This document shows, piece by piece, positions 16,669 through 24,695 of a stretch of 38,026 bases of DNA. The DNA is from Clostridia bacterium (GTDB taxonomy: Bacteria; Bacillota; Clostridia; Oscillospirales; Acutalibacteraceae): the NCBI GenBank assembly GCA_017623615.1, contig JAGAOT010000016.1:1-38026 (forward strand), written 5' to 3'. The notes under the pieces are model-generated. The model was not told where the DNA came from, did not search any database, and saw only the letters and a list, made by a program, of their open reading frames with translations. Both the position numbers and the translations under genes were made by a program. Numbering within the stretch: the first letter of the stretch is position 1; every line of letters begins with the position of its first letter.

Positions 16669-17355
16669 CTGCCTAAAACAAACACGGGGCTTGTGGACTA
16701 CGCCAAGGCACAGCTTGGCAGACCGTATTGGTACGGCACCTTCGGCAACACCGCAACAGTCAGCCTGCTGACCGCAAAGAAAAAGCAATATCCGAGCCAT
16801 TATCAATACGAAAGAACGGAAAAATATAAATCTGAAATCGGCGAAAGGGTGCACGACTGCGTGGGGCTTATCAAGGGCTTCCTCTGGAGCGAATCACCCG
16901 AATTGCCGCCTAAATATAATGCGTCTCAGGATGTTTCCGCAAACGGGATGCTCAAAAAGTGCAAGGAAAGAGGGCATATCGGCACAATGCCCGACATGCC
17001 GGGGATTCTGGTGTTTATGCCGGGGCATGTGGGAATATATGTGGGCTGCGGCAGGGTAATTGAAGCAAGGGGCTTCAATTTCGGCGTTGTGGAAACCGAT
17101 TTAAAAAGCAGAAACTGGGAAAACTGGGGCAAATGCCCGTGGATTGAATATCCCTCGGGTAAAAATTATTTCAAAGCCTGCGCCCACGACGAAACATCCG
17201 TTGTTGATGCGCTCAAATCAATCGGCGCAAACAGCGGCTTTGCCTACCGCAAAAAAATTGCCGCGGCAAACGGCATGGCGGGTTATGTGGGCACTCCCAA
17301 GGAAAACATAAAGATGCTCTCGCTTTTAAGGCGCGGCTTGCTTGTTAAGCCGTAA
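16669..17355 (+). CDS. NlpC/P60-type endolysin, probable CTG start
   Basis: A peptidoglycan hydrolase of about 228 residues. After the N-terminal PKTNTGLVDYAKAQLGRPYW, which matches clostridial phage endolysins, the catalytic Cys is in HDCVGLIKGFLW and the His in MPGHVGIYVGCG, with a third polar position in VIEARG; Val replaces the usual Ser after the Cys (DCVGL instead of DCSGL). The C-terminus (SVVDALKSIGANSGFAYRKK then NGMAGYVGTPKENIKML) resembles the small helical wall-binding repeat of these lysins. The frame has no ATG. CTG at 16669 lies seven bases after GGAGG and two bases after the holin stop, and keeps the conserved N-terminus. GTG 16693 lacks a ribosome binding site and would remove eight family-typical residues. 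Confidence 0.88.
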   Translation: MPKTNTGLVDYAKAQLGRPYWYGTFGNTATVSLLTAKKKQYPSHYQYERTEKYKSEIGERVHDCVGLIKGFLWSESPELPPKYNASQDVSANGMLKKCKERGHIGTMPDMPGILVFMPGHVGIYVGCGRVIEARGFNFGVVETDLKSRNWENWGKCPWIEYPSGKNYFKACAHDETSVVDALKSIGANSGFAYRKKIAAANGMAGYVGTPKENIKMLSLLRRGLLVKP

Positions 17356-17369
17356 GAATTTTTAACACC

Positions 17370-17396
17370 GTAGGGGTCGATGCCCGCATCGACCCT
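17370..17396 (+). repeat. GTAGGGG palindrome with T-run
   Basis: GTAGGGG with the stem GGGTCGATGC-CC-GCATCGACCC (17374-17395), followed by T-rich sequence, so it may double as a terminator for the lysis cassette. The same stem recurs at 18890. Confidence 0.8.
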
Positions 17397-17413
17397 TTTT
17401 CTTTTTTCCGGCA

Positions 17414-17456
17414 GGTAAAATCTTTGCAAAACACAGCAGAGATTTTACCCGTTTTT
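17414..17456 (+). terminator. Intrinsic terminator between lysin and melA
   Basis: A 10-bp perfect stem GGTAAAATCT / AGATTTTACC with a 16-base loop and a following GTTTTT run. It stands between the cassette and the melA leader; an attenuator role for melA is possible but not shown. Confidence 0.6.
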
Positions 17457-17515
17457 ATTGCAAAACTCCGAAATATGTGTTACATTTAGCTTATAATCCC
17501 GAAAGGAGTTTTATT

Positions 17516-18838
17516 ATGATTAAAATTACGTTCATGGGTGCGGGAAGCACCGTTTTTGCAAGAAACGTTTTGGGCGACTGCATGTGCACCCCCGCTCTTC
17601 GCGACAGCGTTATCGCTCTTTACGACATTGATGCCGAAAGACTTGAGGACAGCTACATTATCCTCTCCGCAATGAACAAAAACGTTAACGAGGGCAGAGC
17701 AAAGATTGAAAAATACTGCGGCGTTGAAAACAGAAAAGAAGCTCTTCGCGGCGCAACCTTTGTTGTTAACGCAATTCAGGTCGGTCTTTATGACCCCTGC
17801 ACCATAATCGACTTTGAGGTGCCCAAGAAATACGGTCTTCGCCAGACCATTGCCGACACCCTCGGCATCGGCGGCATCATGCGCGGACTTCGAACAATCC
17901 CCGTGCTCCGCGATTTTGCGGCAGATATGGAGGAGGTCTGCCCCAATGCATGGTTCCTCAACTACACAAACCCCATGGCAATCCTTTCAGGCTATATGCA
18001 GAGATACACCAAAATCAAAACAATCGGTCTTTGCCACAGCGTTCAGAGCTGCACAAAGGATTTGTTCAACAAGCTCGGCATGGAGGATAAGCTTGAGGGC
18101 AGAAAAGAGCTCATCGCGGGCATCAACCACATGGGCTGGCTGCTTGAAGTTCAGGATAAGGACGGCAACGACCTTTACCCCGAAATCCGCAAAAGAGCCG
18201 CAGAAAAGAATGCAACCGAAAAGCACAGCGATATGGTCAGATTTGATTATATCAAGAATTTCGGCTACTACTGCACAGAGTCCAGCGAGCATAACGCGGA
18301 ATATAACTGCTTCTACATAAAGGATAAATACCCCGAGCTTATCGAAAGATATAACATTCCTCTTGACGAATATCCCCGCCGCTGCGTTAATCAGATTGCG
18401 GGCTGGAAAGAGGAAAAGGAAAGAATCCTCAACAACGGTCAGATTACCCACGAGCGTTCGGGCGAATACGCCTCATACATCATGGAAGCCCTTGTTACCG
18501 GCAACCCTTATAAGATAGGCGGCAACGTGCTCAACACGGGTCTTATCGACAACCTGCCCGCAGATGCATGCGTTGAGGTTCCCTGCCTTATCGACGGCAA
18601 CGGCATCCACCCCTGCCACGTCGGCAGGCTGCCCGTTCAGCTTGCGGCAATGAACATGACCAACATCAACGCCCAGCTTCTGACAATCAACGCCGCAATC
18701 ACTCAGAAGAGAGAGGATATCTACATGGCGGCAATGCTTGAGCCCCACACCGCCGCAGAGCTTTCCATTGACGATATCAAGGCAATGGTTGACGAGCTTA
18801 TCGAAGCCCACGGCGAATACATGAAAGAATATAAATAA
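17516..18838 (+). CDS. melA: Alpha-galactosidase, glycoside hydrolase family 4 (MelA-type)
   Basis: A 440-residue NAD- and Mn-dependent glycosidase. The N-terminal dinucleotide-binding motif is ITFMGAGSTVFARN. Family 4 signatures follow: DTLGIGGIMRGLRTIP, the metal-ligand Cys in GLCHSVQ, the metal His in AGINHMGW, and FGYYCTESSEHNAEY, DEYPRRC and LIDNLPADACVEV, all closely resembling E. coli MelA. It hydrolyses alpha-galactosides such as melibiose and raffinose-type sugars by a redox mechanism; alpha-glucosidase activity occurs in close relatives. No signal peptide, so it acts on imported sugar. The ATG at 17516 follows GAAAGGAGTTTTATT; a TATAAT at 17492 may be the -10 but has no clear -35. 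It has its own terminator. Confidence 0.93.
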   Translation: MIKITFMGAGSTVFARNVLGDCMCTPALRDSVIALYDIDAERLEDSYIILSAMNKNVNEGRAKIEKYCGVENRKEALRGATFVVNAIQVGLYDPCTIIDFEVPKKYGLRQTIADTLGIGGIMRGLRTIPVLRDFAADMEEVCPNAWFLNYTNPMAILSGYMQRYTKIKTIGLCHSVQSCTKDLFNKLGMEDKLEGRKELIAGINHMGWLLEVQDKDGNDLYPEIRKRAAEKNATEKHSDMVRFDYIKNFGYYCTESSEHNAEYNCFYIKDKYPELIERYNIPLDEYPRRCVNQIAGWKEEKERILNNGQITHERSGEYASYIMEALVTGNPYKIGGNVLNTGLIDNLPADACVEVPCLIDGNGIHPCHVGRLPVQLAAMNMTNINAQLLTINAAITQKREDIYMAAMLEPHTAAELSIDDIKAMVDELIEAHGEYMKEYK

Positions 18839-18842
18839 ACAA

Positions 18843-18875
18843 AAATCGGCTTGCATGAATCATGCAAGCCGATTT
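18843..18875 (+). terminator. Terminator of melA (bidirectional)
   Basis: AAATCGGCTTGCATGA and its exact complement flank a single base, giving a long stem with A- and T-runs on either side, five bases after the melA stop. It may also serve the convergent acetyltransferase gene. Confidence 0.9.
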
Positions 18876-18889
18876 CGATTTTCTGCTTT

Positions 18890-18916
18890 GTAGGGGTCGA
18901 TGCCCGCATCGACCCT
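18890..18916. repeat. GTAGGGG palindrome, same core as 17370
   Basis: GTAGGGG with stem GGGTCGATGC-CC-GCATCGACCC. It is identical in core to the copy on the other side of melA, so melA is bracketed by a matching pair in direct orientation about 1.5 kb apart. Confidence 0.85.
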
Positions 18917-18923
18917 TATAATA

Positions 18924-20102
18924 TTATACATTATCCAATCCGTATGAGAAGAACGGGAGCGGGAACCAGCTTTGGGCGAACGCCTGCTGCATGGTTGCTC
19001 TGTCTTTTGAATAAAGCCCGCCGACAAAGTGGATTGCGTCGCTGTGCGAAAGCTCGATATCGGGCTTTTCGTCCGTTTCCTCAACGCTGACTGCGTTGTT
19101 TTCGTCAACGGTAACTGCTATCTGCTCATCGCGCTTAACGCCGTGAATAAGCAGGTTAAGCCTGCCGGGGCAAAGCTTTGTTACGCTCGCCTTAACCGAA
19201 AGGAACGCTTCGATAAATCTGCCGAAATTGAAAATGTTAATCATTTCGGGCGTGCCGATTGAAACACCGCCGCAGTTTTTGTTCATATAGTCGCAAAGCT
19301 CCGTGTCAAACAAGGGCACATTGAGCGATGCTTCCTCGCTTTTTGCGGTTTCCATTGCGCAGACAATGAGCATCAGCGTGTCGCTCATGTCAACAGCCCT
19401 GATTTCGGAAATGTGTCTGCCGCCGCGCTTGCCGATAACAAAATATCCCTTGAATTCTTCGCCGTCAAATGCGGCATAGGGAACATTTTCCCACGATTTG
19501 AGGATATCAACATAGGCTTCCTCGCTTCTGTCAATATAAAACGGAAGCGACTCATTGAGAGCCTTGATTCTTTTGATGATTTCCGTGTCCGCTTCTGTTA
19601 CCTCGCGGGCTGTATAAGCCGATTTCGGCATCTCGCCGAGGATGCGCCTGATATTGCCCTTGTCAATGCAAAAACGGCATTCGGAGCCTATCGGCTCATA
19701 GCCGAAAAAGCCGTATCTCTGCCTTTGACCGCCGAGAAGCGAATAATCGTAGTTTTCGTTTTTCATTATGTCGATTGACATATTCATCAGGTCAATCATA
19801 TAGCCCTTGCTGCGGGAATCCCTTGCAACCGCAACGTTGCCGATGCCGAGAATGCGCAGTTTTTTGCCCGCGGCAACCGCTTCCGAGGGGAAGCAGCCGA
19901 CAGCCGCCTTTATTTCGTCACCCTCTTTAATAATTACATTATTATAGGCGGGGTTGTATTGCTCCTTATAGAGCTTCGGAAGCAGGGTTAAAAATTCTCT
20001 GCGTGTTTCTTCCTCGTCCTCAAGAAAGAATACGTTATCCAGCATTTCGAGAAGCTGCTTTGCTTCTTCGGGTTTTCCTCTGCCTTTGTATATGTTTGCC
20101 AT
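18924..20102 (-). CDS. Eis-like GNAT N-acetyltransferase
   Basis: A 392-residue protein. The N-terminal GNAT fold includes IKAAVGCFPSEAVAAGKKLR and the acetyl-CoA loop NVAVARDSRSKGYMIDLM, then YGFFGYEPIGSECRF. A second GNAT-like middle part and a C-terminal SCP2-like domain (LLIHGVKRDEQIAVTVDENN onward) give the three-part layout of Eis-type acetyltransferases. Such enzymes acetylate amines; some modify aminoglycosides, but the substrate here is unknown. The ATG at 20102 has AAGGAGAAAAAT upstream, and the gene starts ten bases after the dacA-like stop, so the two are co-transcribed. Confidence 0.82.
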   Translation of the reverse strand: MANIYKGRGKPEEAKQLLEMLDNVFFLEDEEETRREFLTLLPKLYKEQYNPAYNNVIIKEGDEIKAAVGCFPSEAVAAGKKLRILGIGNVAVARDSRSKGYMIDLMNMSIDIMKNENYDYSLLGGQRQRYGFFGYEPIGSECRFCIDKGNIRRILGEMPKSAYTAREVTEADTEIIKRIKALNESLPFYIDRSEEAYVDILKSWENVPYAAFDGEEFKGYFVIGKRGGRHISEIRAVDMSDTLMLIVCAMETAKSEEASLNVPLFDTELCDYMNKNCGGVSIGTPEMINIFNFGRFIEAFLSVKASVTKLCPGRLNLLIHGVKRDEQIAVTVDENNAVSVEETDEKPDIELSHSDAIHFVGGLYSKDRATMQQAFAQSWFPLPFFSYGLDNV

Positions 20103-20112
20103 ATTTTTCTCC

Positions 20113-21483
20113 TTATCTCATATGCATAAAATCGTTGTAGTTAAGAACACGGTAGTTTTTGCCGCCGACCGTGGGTGCCTTTTCCCTTCTCAGCCTCAAT
20201 ATTATGAGAACAACAAGGGCAATTATCACCGCAATCGCAAGAATTTTAACAATCCAATGTGAAAAAATGCTTTTTGCGGTTGAACCGAGGAATGCAAAGA
20301 TGCTCATTTTAACATCCATGTTTGCAACAAGGTCAATTTCTTTTATAACCTGACCCGCATACATAACCTTTGCGCGGCAGATAACATCGCCCTTTTTGAC
20401 GGGAGCTTTGAGCGACTTCGGCAGAGTGCTTTCAATCGGCTCAACAAGCAGACCCGTGGACTGTGTGCCCTCCGGCACAAGGCTGTAAACGGTTTCCGCT
20501 GGAGAAAGGGTTATGTAGTCGGTATCCTTTGCATATTTTACGGGCACCTGACCGACAATTTGAGTTGTGTCGGCTATCGCAACAAGCTCAATGTTTTTAT
20601 ATGCCCATTCAAACATTTCCTTGCAGTCAAGGAATGCGCCGTTTTCACTCACTCCGTCGTTGTCAACGTCATAGAATGTGGAATTAAGCGAAACAGCAAT
20701 ATAGTTATAGCCGTCATGCGAAGCAAAGGCAACCATACAGCGGCCAGCCGTTGAGGTTGAGCCCGTTTTGCCGCCCTTGACATATTTGCAGTAATAATCC
20801 TTGTATGCGCTGTTGAGCATGTAGTTGGTTGAATAAAGCTTGCGCTCCTCTTGAAGATTGGTTGCCGCAAGCGTATATGTTGACCTGCCTACGATTTCTT
20901 CAAACGCGGGGAATTCCATTGCGTGGAGAATGAATTTCGCCATATCGCGCGCGGTAACATATTGATTTTCGTCGTCAAGACCGTGGGGATTAACAAAATG
21001 GCTGTTGTCGCAGCCGAGCCTTTGCGCCGTTTCATTCATCATCGAAACAAATTTTGCTCTGTCGCCGCCCGAAACATGGTCCGCAAGGGCGGTTGCCGCT
21101 TCGTTTGCGCTCTTTAAAAGCAGGCAGCAAAGCAAATCATAAACGCTCATTTGCTCGCCCGCCATAAGCCCGCCGAGTGAGCTGCCCGTGCCGCTGAGTT
21201 CCTTTATGCAGGATTCGTTGACCGTTACCAAAGCATTCAGGTCGGGGCAGTTTTCAAGCACGACAATGGCGGTTACAACCTTTGTGAGGCTTGCGGGGGC
21301 GGTCTGCTTGCCCGCATTCTTTTCAAAAATCACCTCGGAGTTATCCACGCTGACAAGCAGCAGACAGTCGGAATAAAGCCCGAGTGACTCCATAACATCG
21401 TCATAAGCCGCGTTTGCGTTAACGCAGAATATGCTGCTCAAAAGAACAGACACTATAATTAATATACCGAATATCTTTTTCAT
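20113..21483 (-). CDS. D-alanyl-D-alanine carboxypeptidase (peptidase S11)
   Basis: A 456-residue penicillin-binding protein that trims the terminal D-Ala from peptidoglycan stem peptides. A signal peptide (MKKIFGILIIVSVLLSSIFC, ending NANA) is followed by the three active-site motifs: SLTK in APASLTKVVTA, SAN in LLKSANEAAT, and KTG in GGKTGSTSTAGR. A C-terminal domain precedes a membrane anchor (WIVKILAIAVIIALVVLIIL) with a basic tail, so the enzyme sits on the outer face of the membrane. The ATG at 21483 fits the signal peptide; its ribosome binding site (GGTGTTGTG) is weak. TATACT at 21524-21519 on the minus strand may be the -10. Sporulation-type DacF-like relatives look similar. Confidence 0.92.
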   Translation of the reverse strand: MKKIFGILIIVSVLLSSIFCVNANAAYDDVMESLGLYSDCLLLVSVDNSEVIFEKNAGKQTAPASLTKVVTAIVVLENCPDLNALVTVNESCIKELSGTGSSLGGLMAGEQMSVYDLLCCLLLKSANEAATALADHVSGGDRAKFVSMMNETAQRLGCDNSHFVNPHGLDDENQYVTARDMAKFILHAMEFPAFEEIVGRSTYTLAATNLQEERKLYSTNYMLNSAYKDYYCKYVKGGKTGSTSTAGRCMVAFASHDGYNYIAVSLNSTFYDVDNDGVSENGAFLDCKEMFEWAYKNIELVAIADTTQIVGQVPVKYAKDTDYITLSPAETVYSLVPEGTQSTGLLVEPIESTLPKSLKAPVKKGDVICRAKVMYAGQVIKEIDLVANMDVKMSIFAFLGSTAKSIFSHWIVKILAIAVIIALVVLIILRLRREKAPTVGGKNYRVLNYNDFMHMR

Positions 21484-21626
21484 ATCACAACACCGTTTTA
21501 AAAAAATCTGACCCAAACAGTATAACACAGATTTTTTAATAAATAAACTGTTATTTTCAATATTCCATAAATTTAATGCCGCACGCCTTGATTTTTTTTC
21601 GGTTTTAGAGTATGCTTTGATAAGCG

Positions 21627-21739
21627 GAGAGTTAAAAGTTAAAAGTGAAGAGTTAAGAGTTTCGGACGGGTTTCACCCGTACCCAATATAAATGCGGCGC
21701 AGCCCCTCAACTTTTCACTTTTCATTTTTCACTTTTCAC
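21627..21739. repeat. AAAAGTTA/TTTTCACT repeat forming an imperfect inverted repeat
   Basis: The left part (21627-21663) holds three to four GTTAAAA / GTGAAGA units; the right part (21707-21739) holds TTTTCAC units in complementary sense. Between them is the small hairpin CGGGTTTCACCCG. Nothing coding is apparent, and the structure ends about 28 bases before the phosphoesterase start codon, so it may be in the leader of that mRNA. Confidence 0.65.
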
Positions 21740-21767
21740 TAAACTATGTTATTAAAGGAGTAATTCC

Positions 21768-22460
21768 ATGGTTTATATAACCGGCGATATGCACGGCGAT
21801 ATTTCCCGCTTTGATTCGCCCGCAATCAAGCAGCTAAAAAAAGGCGACACCCTGATTGTCTGCGGCGATTTCGGCTTTGTTTGGGATAACAGCAAATACG
21901 AGCAGAAAATCCTCAAAAAGCTCGGCAACAAAAAATTCAATATCTGTTTTATAGACGGCACTCACGAAAACTTTGAGCTTCTCAACGCCTACCCCGTAAC
22001 GGAATGGTGCGGCGGCAAGGTGCACCGCATCTGCGGCAATCTTTACCATCTCATGAGAGGTCAGATTTTCAAGATTGACAACATGACCTTCTTCACCATG
22101 GGCGGCGGCGAAAGCCCCGATATCGACATCCGTTTTGAAGAAAATGCGTGGTCGAGATATGAATTTCCCAGCCGCGAGGAGCTTCTGGAGGGCGCGGCAA
22201 ACCTTGAAAAGCTCAACTGCCGCGTGGATTACGTTATCACCCACGAGCCGCCCGTTAAAATCAAGGGATTTTTAAAGCTTAAGGACAGCGAAACCGCAAG
22301 CGTAACGGGTCTTAACACCTATCTTGAGGAGCTTTCCGAGGCATGCGTTTTCAGACGCTGGTTTTTCGGCTCGATGCATCTTGACAAATACATTTCCAAT
22401 TCCCATGTTGCGGTTTTCCAGAATGTTATCAACGCAATAACAGGCGAGGTGCAGAGATAA
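21768..22460 (+). CDS. Calcineurin-like metallophosphoesterase
   Basis: A 230-residue protein with the two-metal phosphoesterase motifs in order: ITGDMHGD, IVCGDFGFVWDN, a modified GNHE motif (IDGTHENFE), ITHEPP and a modified GHxH (GSMHLD). Members hydrolyse phosphomonoesters or diesters of proteins, nucleotides or RNA; the substrate is not evident. No signal peptide. The ATG at 21768 follows AAAGGAGTAATTCC. The stop overlaps the start of the M24 peptidase gene (TAATG), indicating translational coupling. Confidence 0.88.
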   Translation: MVYITGDMHGDISRFDSPAIKQLKKGDTLIVCGDFGFVWDNSKYEQKILKKLGNKKFNICFIDGTHENFELLNAYPVTEWCGGKVHRICGNLYHLMRGQIFKIDNMTFFTMGGGESPDIDIRFEENAWSRYEFPSREELLEGAANLEKLNCRVDYVITHEPPVKIKGFLKLKDSETASVTGLNTYLEELSEACVFRRWFFGSMHLDKYISNSHVAVFQNVINAITGEVQR

Positions 22461-23518
22461 TGCAAATCAACGCTTTACAGTCACGCCTTGAAAAAAATCA
22501 GGCGTTTCTCATTCATTCGCCCGAAAACAGAAGATATTTAACGGGCTTTGCTTCCTCGGACGGCTATTTGTTCGTAACGGAAAACGAAGCAATCCTCTTC
22601 ATGGACAGCCGCTATATCGAGGCAGCTCAAATGCAGGCAAAGGGCTGCACCGAAATTGCGCTTCTTACATCGCTTTCGCAGCAGCTCAAAGAATATGCCG
22701 AAAAGCTCGGGATTAAAACGGTTTTCACCGAGTCCCAACGATTGAGCGTTTCGGAGTTTAACCGCTTTTGCGAAATCCTGCCCTGCGAATGCATGGCGGA
22801 GCGCGCAGACGATGCGATTGACTCACTTCGCCGCATAAAAAGCCTTGAAGAAAAGCAAAAAATTCTTGCCGCGCAGGCAATCGCGGAAAAAGCGTTTGAC
22901 CGCATACTCGGCTTTATCAAAGAGGGAGTGACGGAGCGCGAAATTGCTCTGGAGCTTGATTTTTATATGCTCAAAAACGGTGCGGAATACGTTTCTTTTG
23001 AAACTATAGCCGTCAGCGGCAAAAATTCCTCGATGCCCCACGGCGTGCCGAGCGATAAAAAAATTGAACGCGGCGATTTTATAACGATGGATTTCGGCGC
23101 GGTGGTTGACGGATACCACAGCGACATGACCCGCACGGTTGCCGTCGGCGAGGTTTCGTCGAAGCAGGCGCAGGTCTATGAAACCGTGCTTGCTGCGCAG
23201 AAAAAGAGCCTTGCTTCGCTCAAGGCGGGCGTTTCGTGCTTTGATGCCGATGCCGCCGCAAGGGATATCATCAAAAACGCGGGCTGCGGAGCATTTTTCG
23301 GCCACGGCACGGGTCACGGAGTGGGCATTGAAATCCACGAGCAGCCAAGGCTTTCGCCAAAGAGCAGGGAAATTCTCCAAATCGGCGACGTTGTAACCGT
23401 TGAGCCCGGCATTTATCTGCCCGGCGAGTTCGGCGTTCGCATTGAGGACATGGCATTTATCACCGAAAACGGCTTTGAAAACCTCACAAAATCGCCAAAA
23501 TCCCTCATAATTCTTTAA
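22460..23518 (+). CDS. M24 family Xaa-Pro aminopeptidase
   Basis: A 352-residue protein with a creatinase-type N-domain (about 1-125: LIHSPENRRYLTGFASSDGY, FMDSRYIEAA) and a pita-bread catalytic domain. All five metal ligands are visible: Asp in ITMDFGAVVDG, Asp in YHSDMTRTVAVG, His in GHGTGHGVGIEIHE, Glu in VTVEPGIYLPG (about 315) and Glu in GVRIEDM (about 329). It should remove N-terminal residues preceding proline, or cut Xaa-Pro dipeptides. Cytosolic. An M24 peptidase immediately upstream of efp is a conserved arrangement in many Firmicutes; here efp has its own promoter as well. Confidence 0.93.
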   Translation: MQINALQSRLEKNQAFLIHSPENRRYLTGFASSDGYLFVTENEAILFMDSRYIEAAQMQAKGCTEIALLTSLSQQLKEYAEKLGIKTVFTESQRLSVSEFNRFCEILPCECMAERADDAIDSLRRIKSLEEKQKILAAQAIAEKAFDRILGFIKEGVTEREIALELDFYMLKNGAEYVSFETIAVSGKNSSMPHGVPSDKKIERGDFITMDFGAVVDGYHSDMTRTVAVGEVSSKQAQVYETVLAAQKKSLASLKAGVSCFDADAAARDIIKNAGCGAFFGHGTGHGVGIEIHEQPRLSPKSREILQIGDVVTVEPGIYLPGEFGVRIEDMAFITENGFENLTKSPKSLIIL

Positions 23519-23544
23519 CATGGCGTGTTTCTTTAAAAAAAGAC

Positions 23545-23573
23545 TTGAAAAATCATAGTGAATAGTATAAAAT
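23545..23573 (+). promoter_or_regulatory. Promoter of efp
   Basis: TTGAAA (23545-23550), 17 bases, TAAAAT (23568-23573), 40 bases before the efp start codon. Confidence 0.6.
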
Positions 23574-23612
23574 AACTGTGAAAACATATAAACTATAAGG
23601 AGAAATAATTTT

Positions 23613-24170
23613 ATGGTATCAGCAGGCGATTTCAGAAACGGCGTAACCTTCGAAATGGAGGGCCAGGTTTATCAGATTATCGAATTCCAGCATGTTAAGC
23701 CCGGTAAAGGCGCTGCTTTCGTAAGAACCAAGATTAGAAACGTTATCGGCGGTGCAGTTGTTGAAAGAACTTTCAACCCCACCGACAAGTTCCCCACCGC
23801 TTACATCGAGCGCAAGGAAATGGAATATTCATATGAGGACGGCGGTCTTTACTATTTCATGGACCCCGAAACCTATGACATGGTTCCCATCGGTGCAGAC
23901 ACTCTCCCCGAAAACTTCAAGTTTGTTAAAGAAAACGAAACATGCCGCGTTCTTTCCTATAAGGGCAGCGTTTTCGGCGTTGAGCCTCCCACAACCGTTA
24001 CTCTTCAGGTAACAAAGACCGACCCCGGCTTCGCAGGCAACACAGCCACCAACGCAACAAAGCCCGCAACTCTTGAAACAGGCGCAGAGGTTAAGGTTCC
24101 CCTGTTCATCGACGAGGGCGAAATGATTGTTGTTGACACCCGCACAGGCGAATATCTCAGCCGCGCATAA
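23613..24170 (+). CDS. efp: Elongation factor P
   Basis: A 185-residue, three-domain factor that helps the ribosome through polyproline stretches. The N-terminal KOW-like domain carries VKPGKGAAFVRTK, with Lys32 at the loop tip as the likely functional residue. The OB domains contain MDPETYDMVPI and TVTLQVTKTDPGFAGNTATN, ending IVVDTRTGEYLSRA, which is diagnostic of EF-P. ATG 23613 follows AAGGAGAAATAATTTT. No EpmA/EpmB-type or rhamnosylation enzyme is in the window, so modification of Lys32 cannot be judged. Confidence 0.97.
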   Translation: MVSAGDFRNGVTFEMEGQVYQIIEFQHVKPGKGAAFVRTKIRNVIGGAVVERTFNPTDKFPTAYIERKEMEYSYEDGGLYYFMDPETYDMVPIGADTLPENFKFVKENETCRVLSYKGSVFGVEPPTTVTLQVTKTDPGFAGNTATNATKPATLETGAEVKVPLFIDEGEMIVVDTRTGEYLSRA

Positions 24171-24211
24171 TATACGCAGCTAATAAATAATTTATTTTGG
24201 AGGACAAAGAA

Positions 24212-24628
24212 ATGACCGTAACAGAAAAGGTTGCATATCTTAAGGGCCTTGCAGAGGGTCTTTCCCTTGACGAATCCAAGCCCGAAACAAAAATTATCAA
24301 CGCTATGCTCGACGTTCTCGATGAGCTTGCTCTCACAGTAACAGACCTTGAGGACGGCATGGACCTCATCTCCGAACAGCTTGACGCTGTTGACGAGGAC
24401 CTTGACGAGCTTGAAAGCTTCGTTTACGAAGAACTCGACGATTGCTGCTGCGACGATTGCTGTGACGACGAGGAAGAAGAATATTACGACGTTGAATGCC
24501 CCAGCTGCGGCGAGGTTATCTGCGTTGACAGAGATATTCTTGAAGAAGGAAGCATCTGCTGCCCCAAGTGCAACGAGCTTCTCGAATTCGAAGTTGAGTG
24601 CGACTGCGATTGCGACGACTGCGAATAA
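24212..24628 (+). CDS. CD1247-type acidic zinc-ribbon protein
   Basis: A 138-residue protein. The N-terminal helical part (EKVAYLKGLAEGLSLDESKP, ALTVTDLEDGMDLISEQLDA) matches the CD1247 N-terminal domain found across Clostridia, usually near efp. The C-terminus is a zinc-ribbon (VECPSCGEVICVDRDIL and CCPKCNELLEF) between two Cys/Asp-rich runs (DDCCCDDCCDDEEEE and CDCDCDDCE). Function unknown. Start ATG 24212 after TTGGAGGACAAAGA; the TTG at 24197 lies inside that ribosome binding site. It is 41 bases after efp and shares its terminator. Confidence 0.85.
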   Translation: MTVTEKVAYLKGLAEGLSLDESKPETKIINAMLDVLDELALTVTDLEDGMDLISEQLDAVDEDLDELESFVYEELDDCCCDDCCDDEEEEYYDVECPSCGEVICVDRDILEEGSICCPKCNELLEFEVECDCDCDDCE

Positions 24629-24641
24629 TAATTTAAAAATT

Positions 24642-24677
24642 AACCACCGTGAAAGCAAATTTCACGGTGGTTTTTTT
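24642..24677 (+). terminator. Terminator of the efp unit
   Basis: A 13-bp perfect stem AACCACCGTGAAA / TTTCACGGTGGTT with a five-base loop and seven Ts. It also lies 18 bases beyond the convergent four-helix-bundle gene and can act on it. Confidence 0.92.
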
Positions 24678-24695
24678 GCGCTTAACTGTCAAGCA

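Noticed and set aside
15140-17355. Intact prophage or tailocin
   Set aside because: Apart from one tail-fibre-like gene and the lysis genes there are no capsid, tail tube, sheath, terminase or integrase genes in the flanking sequence.
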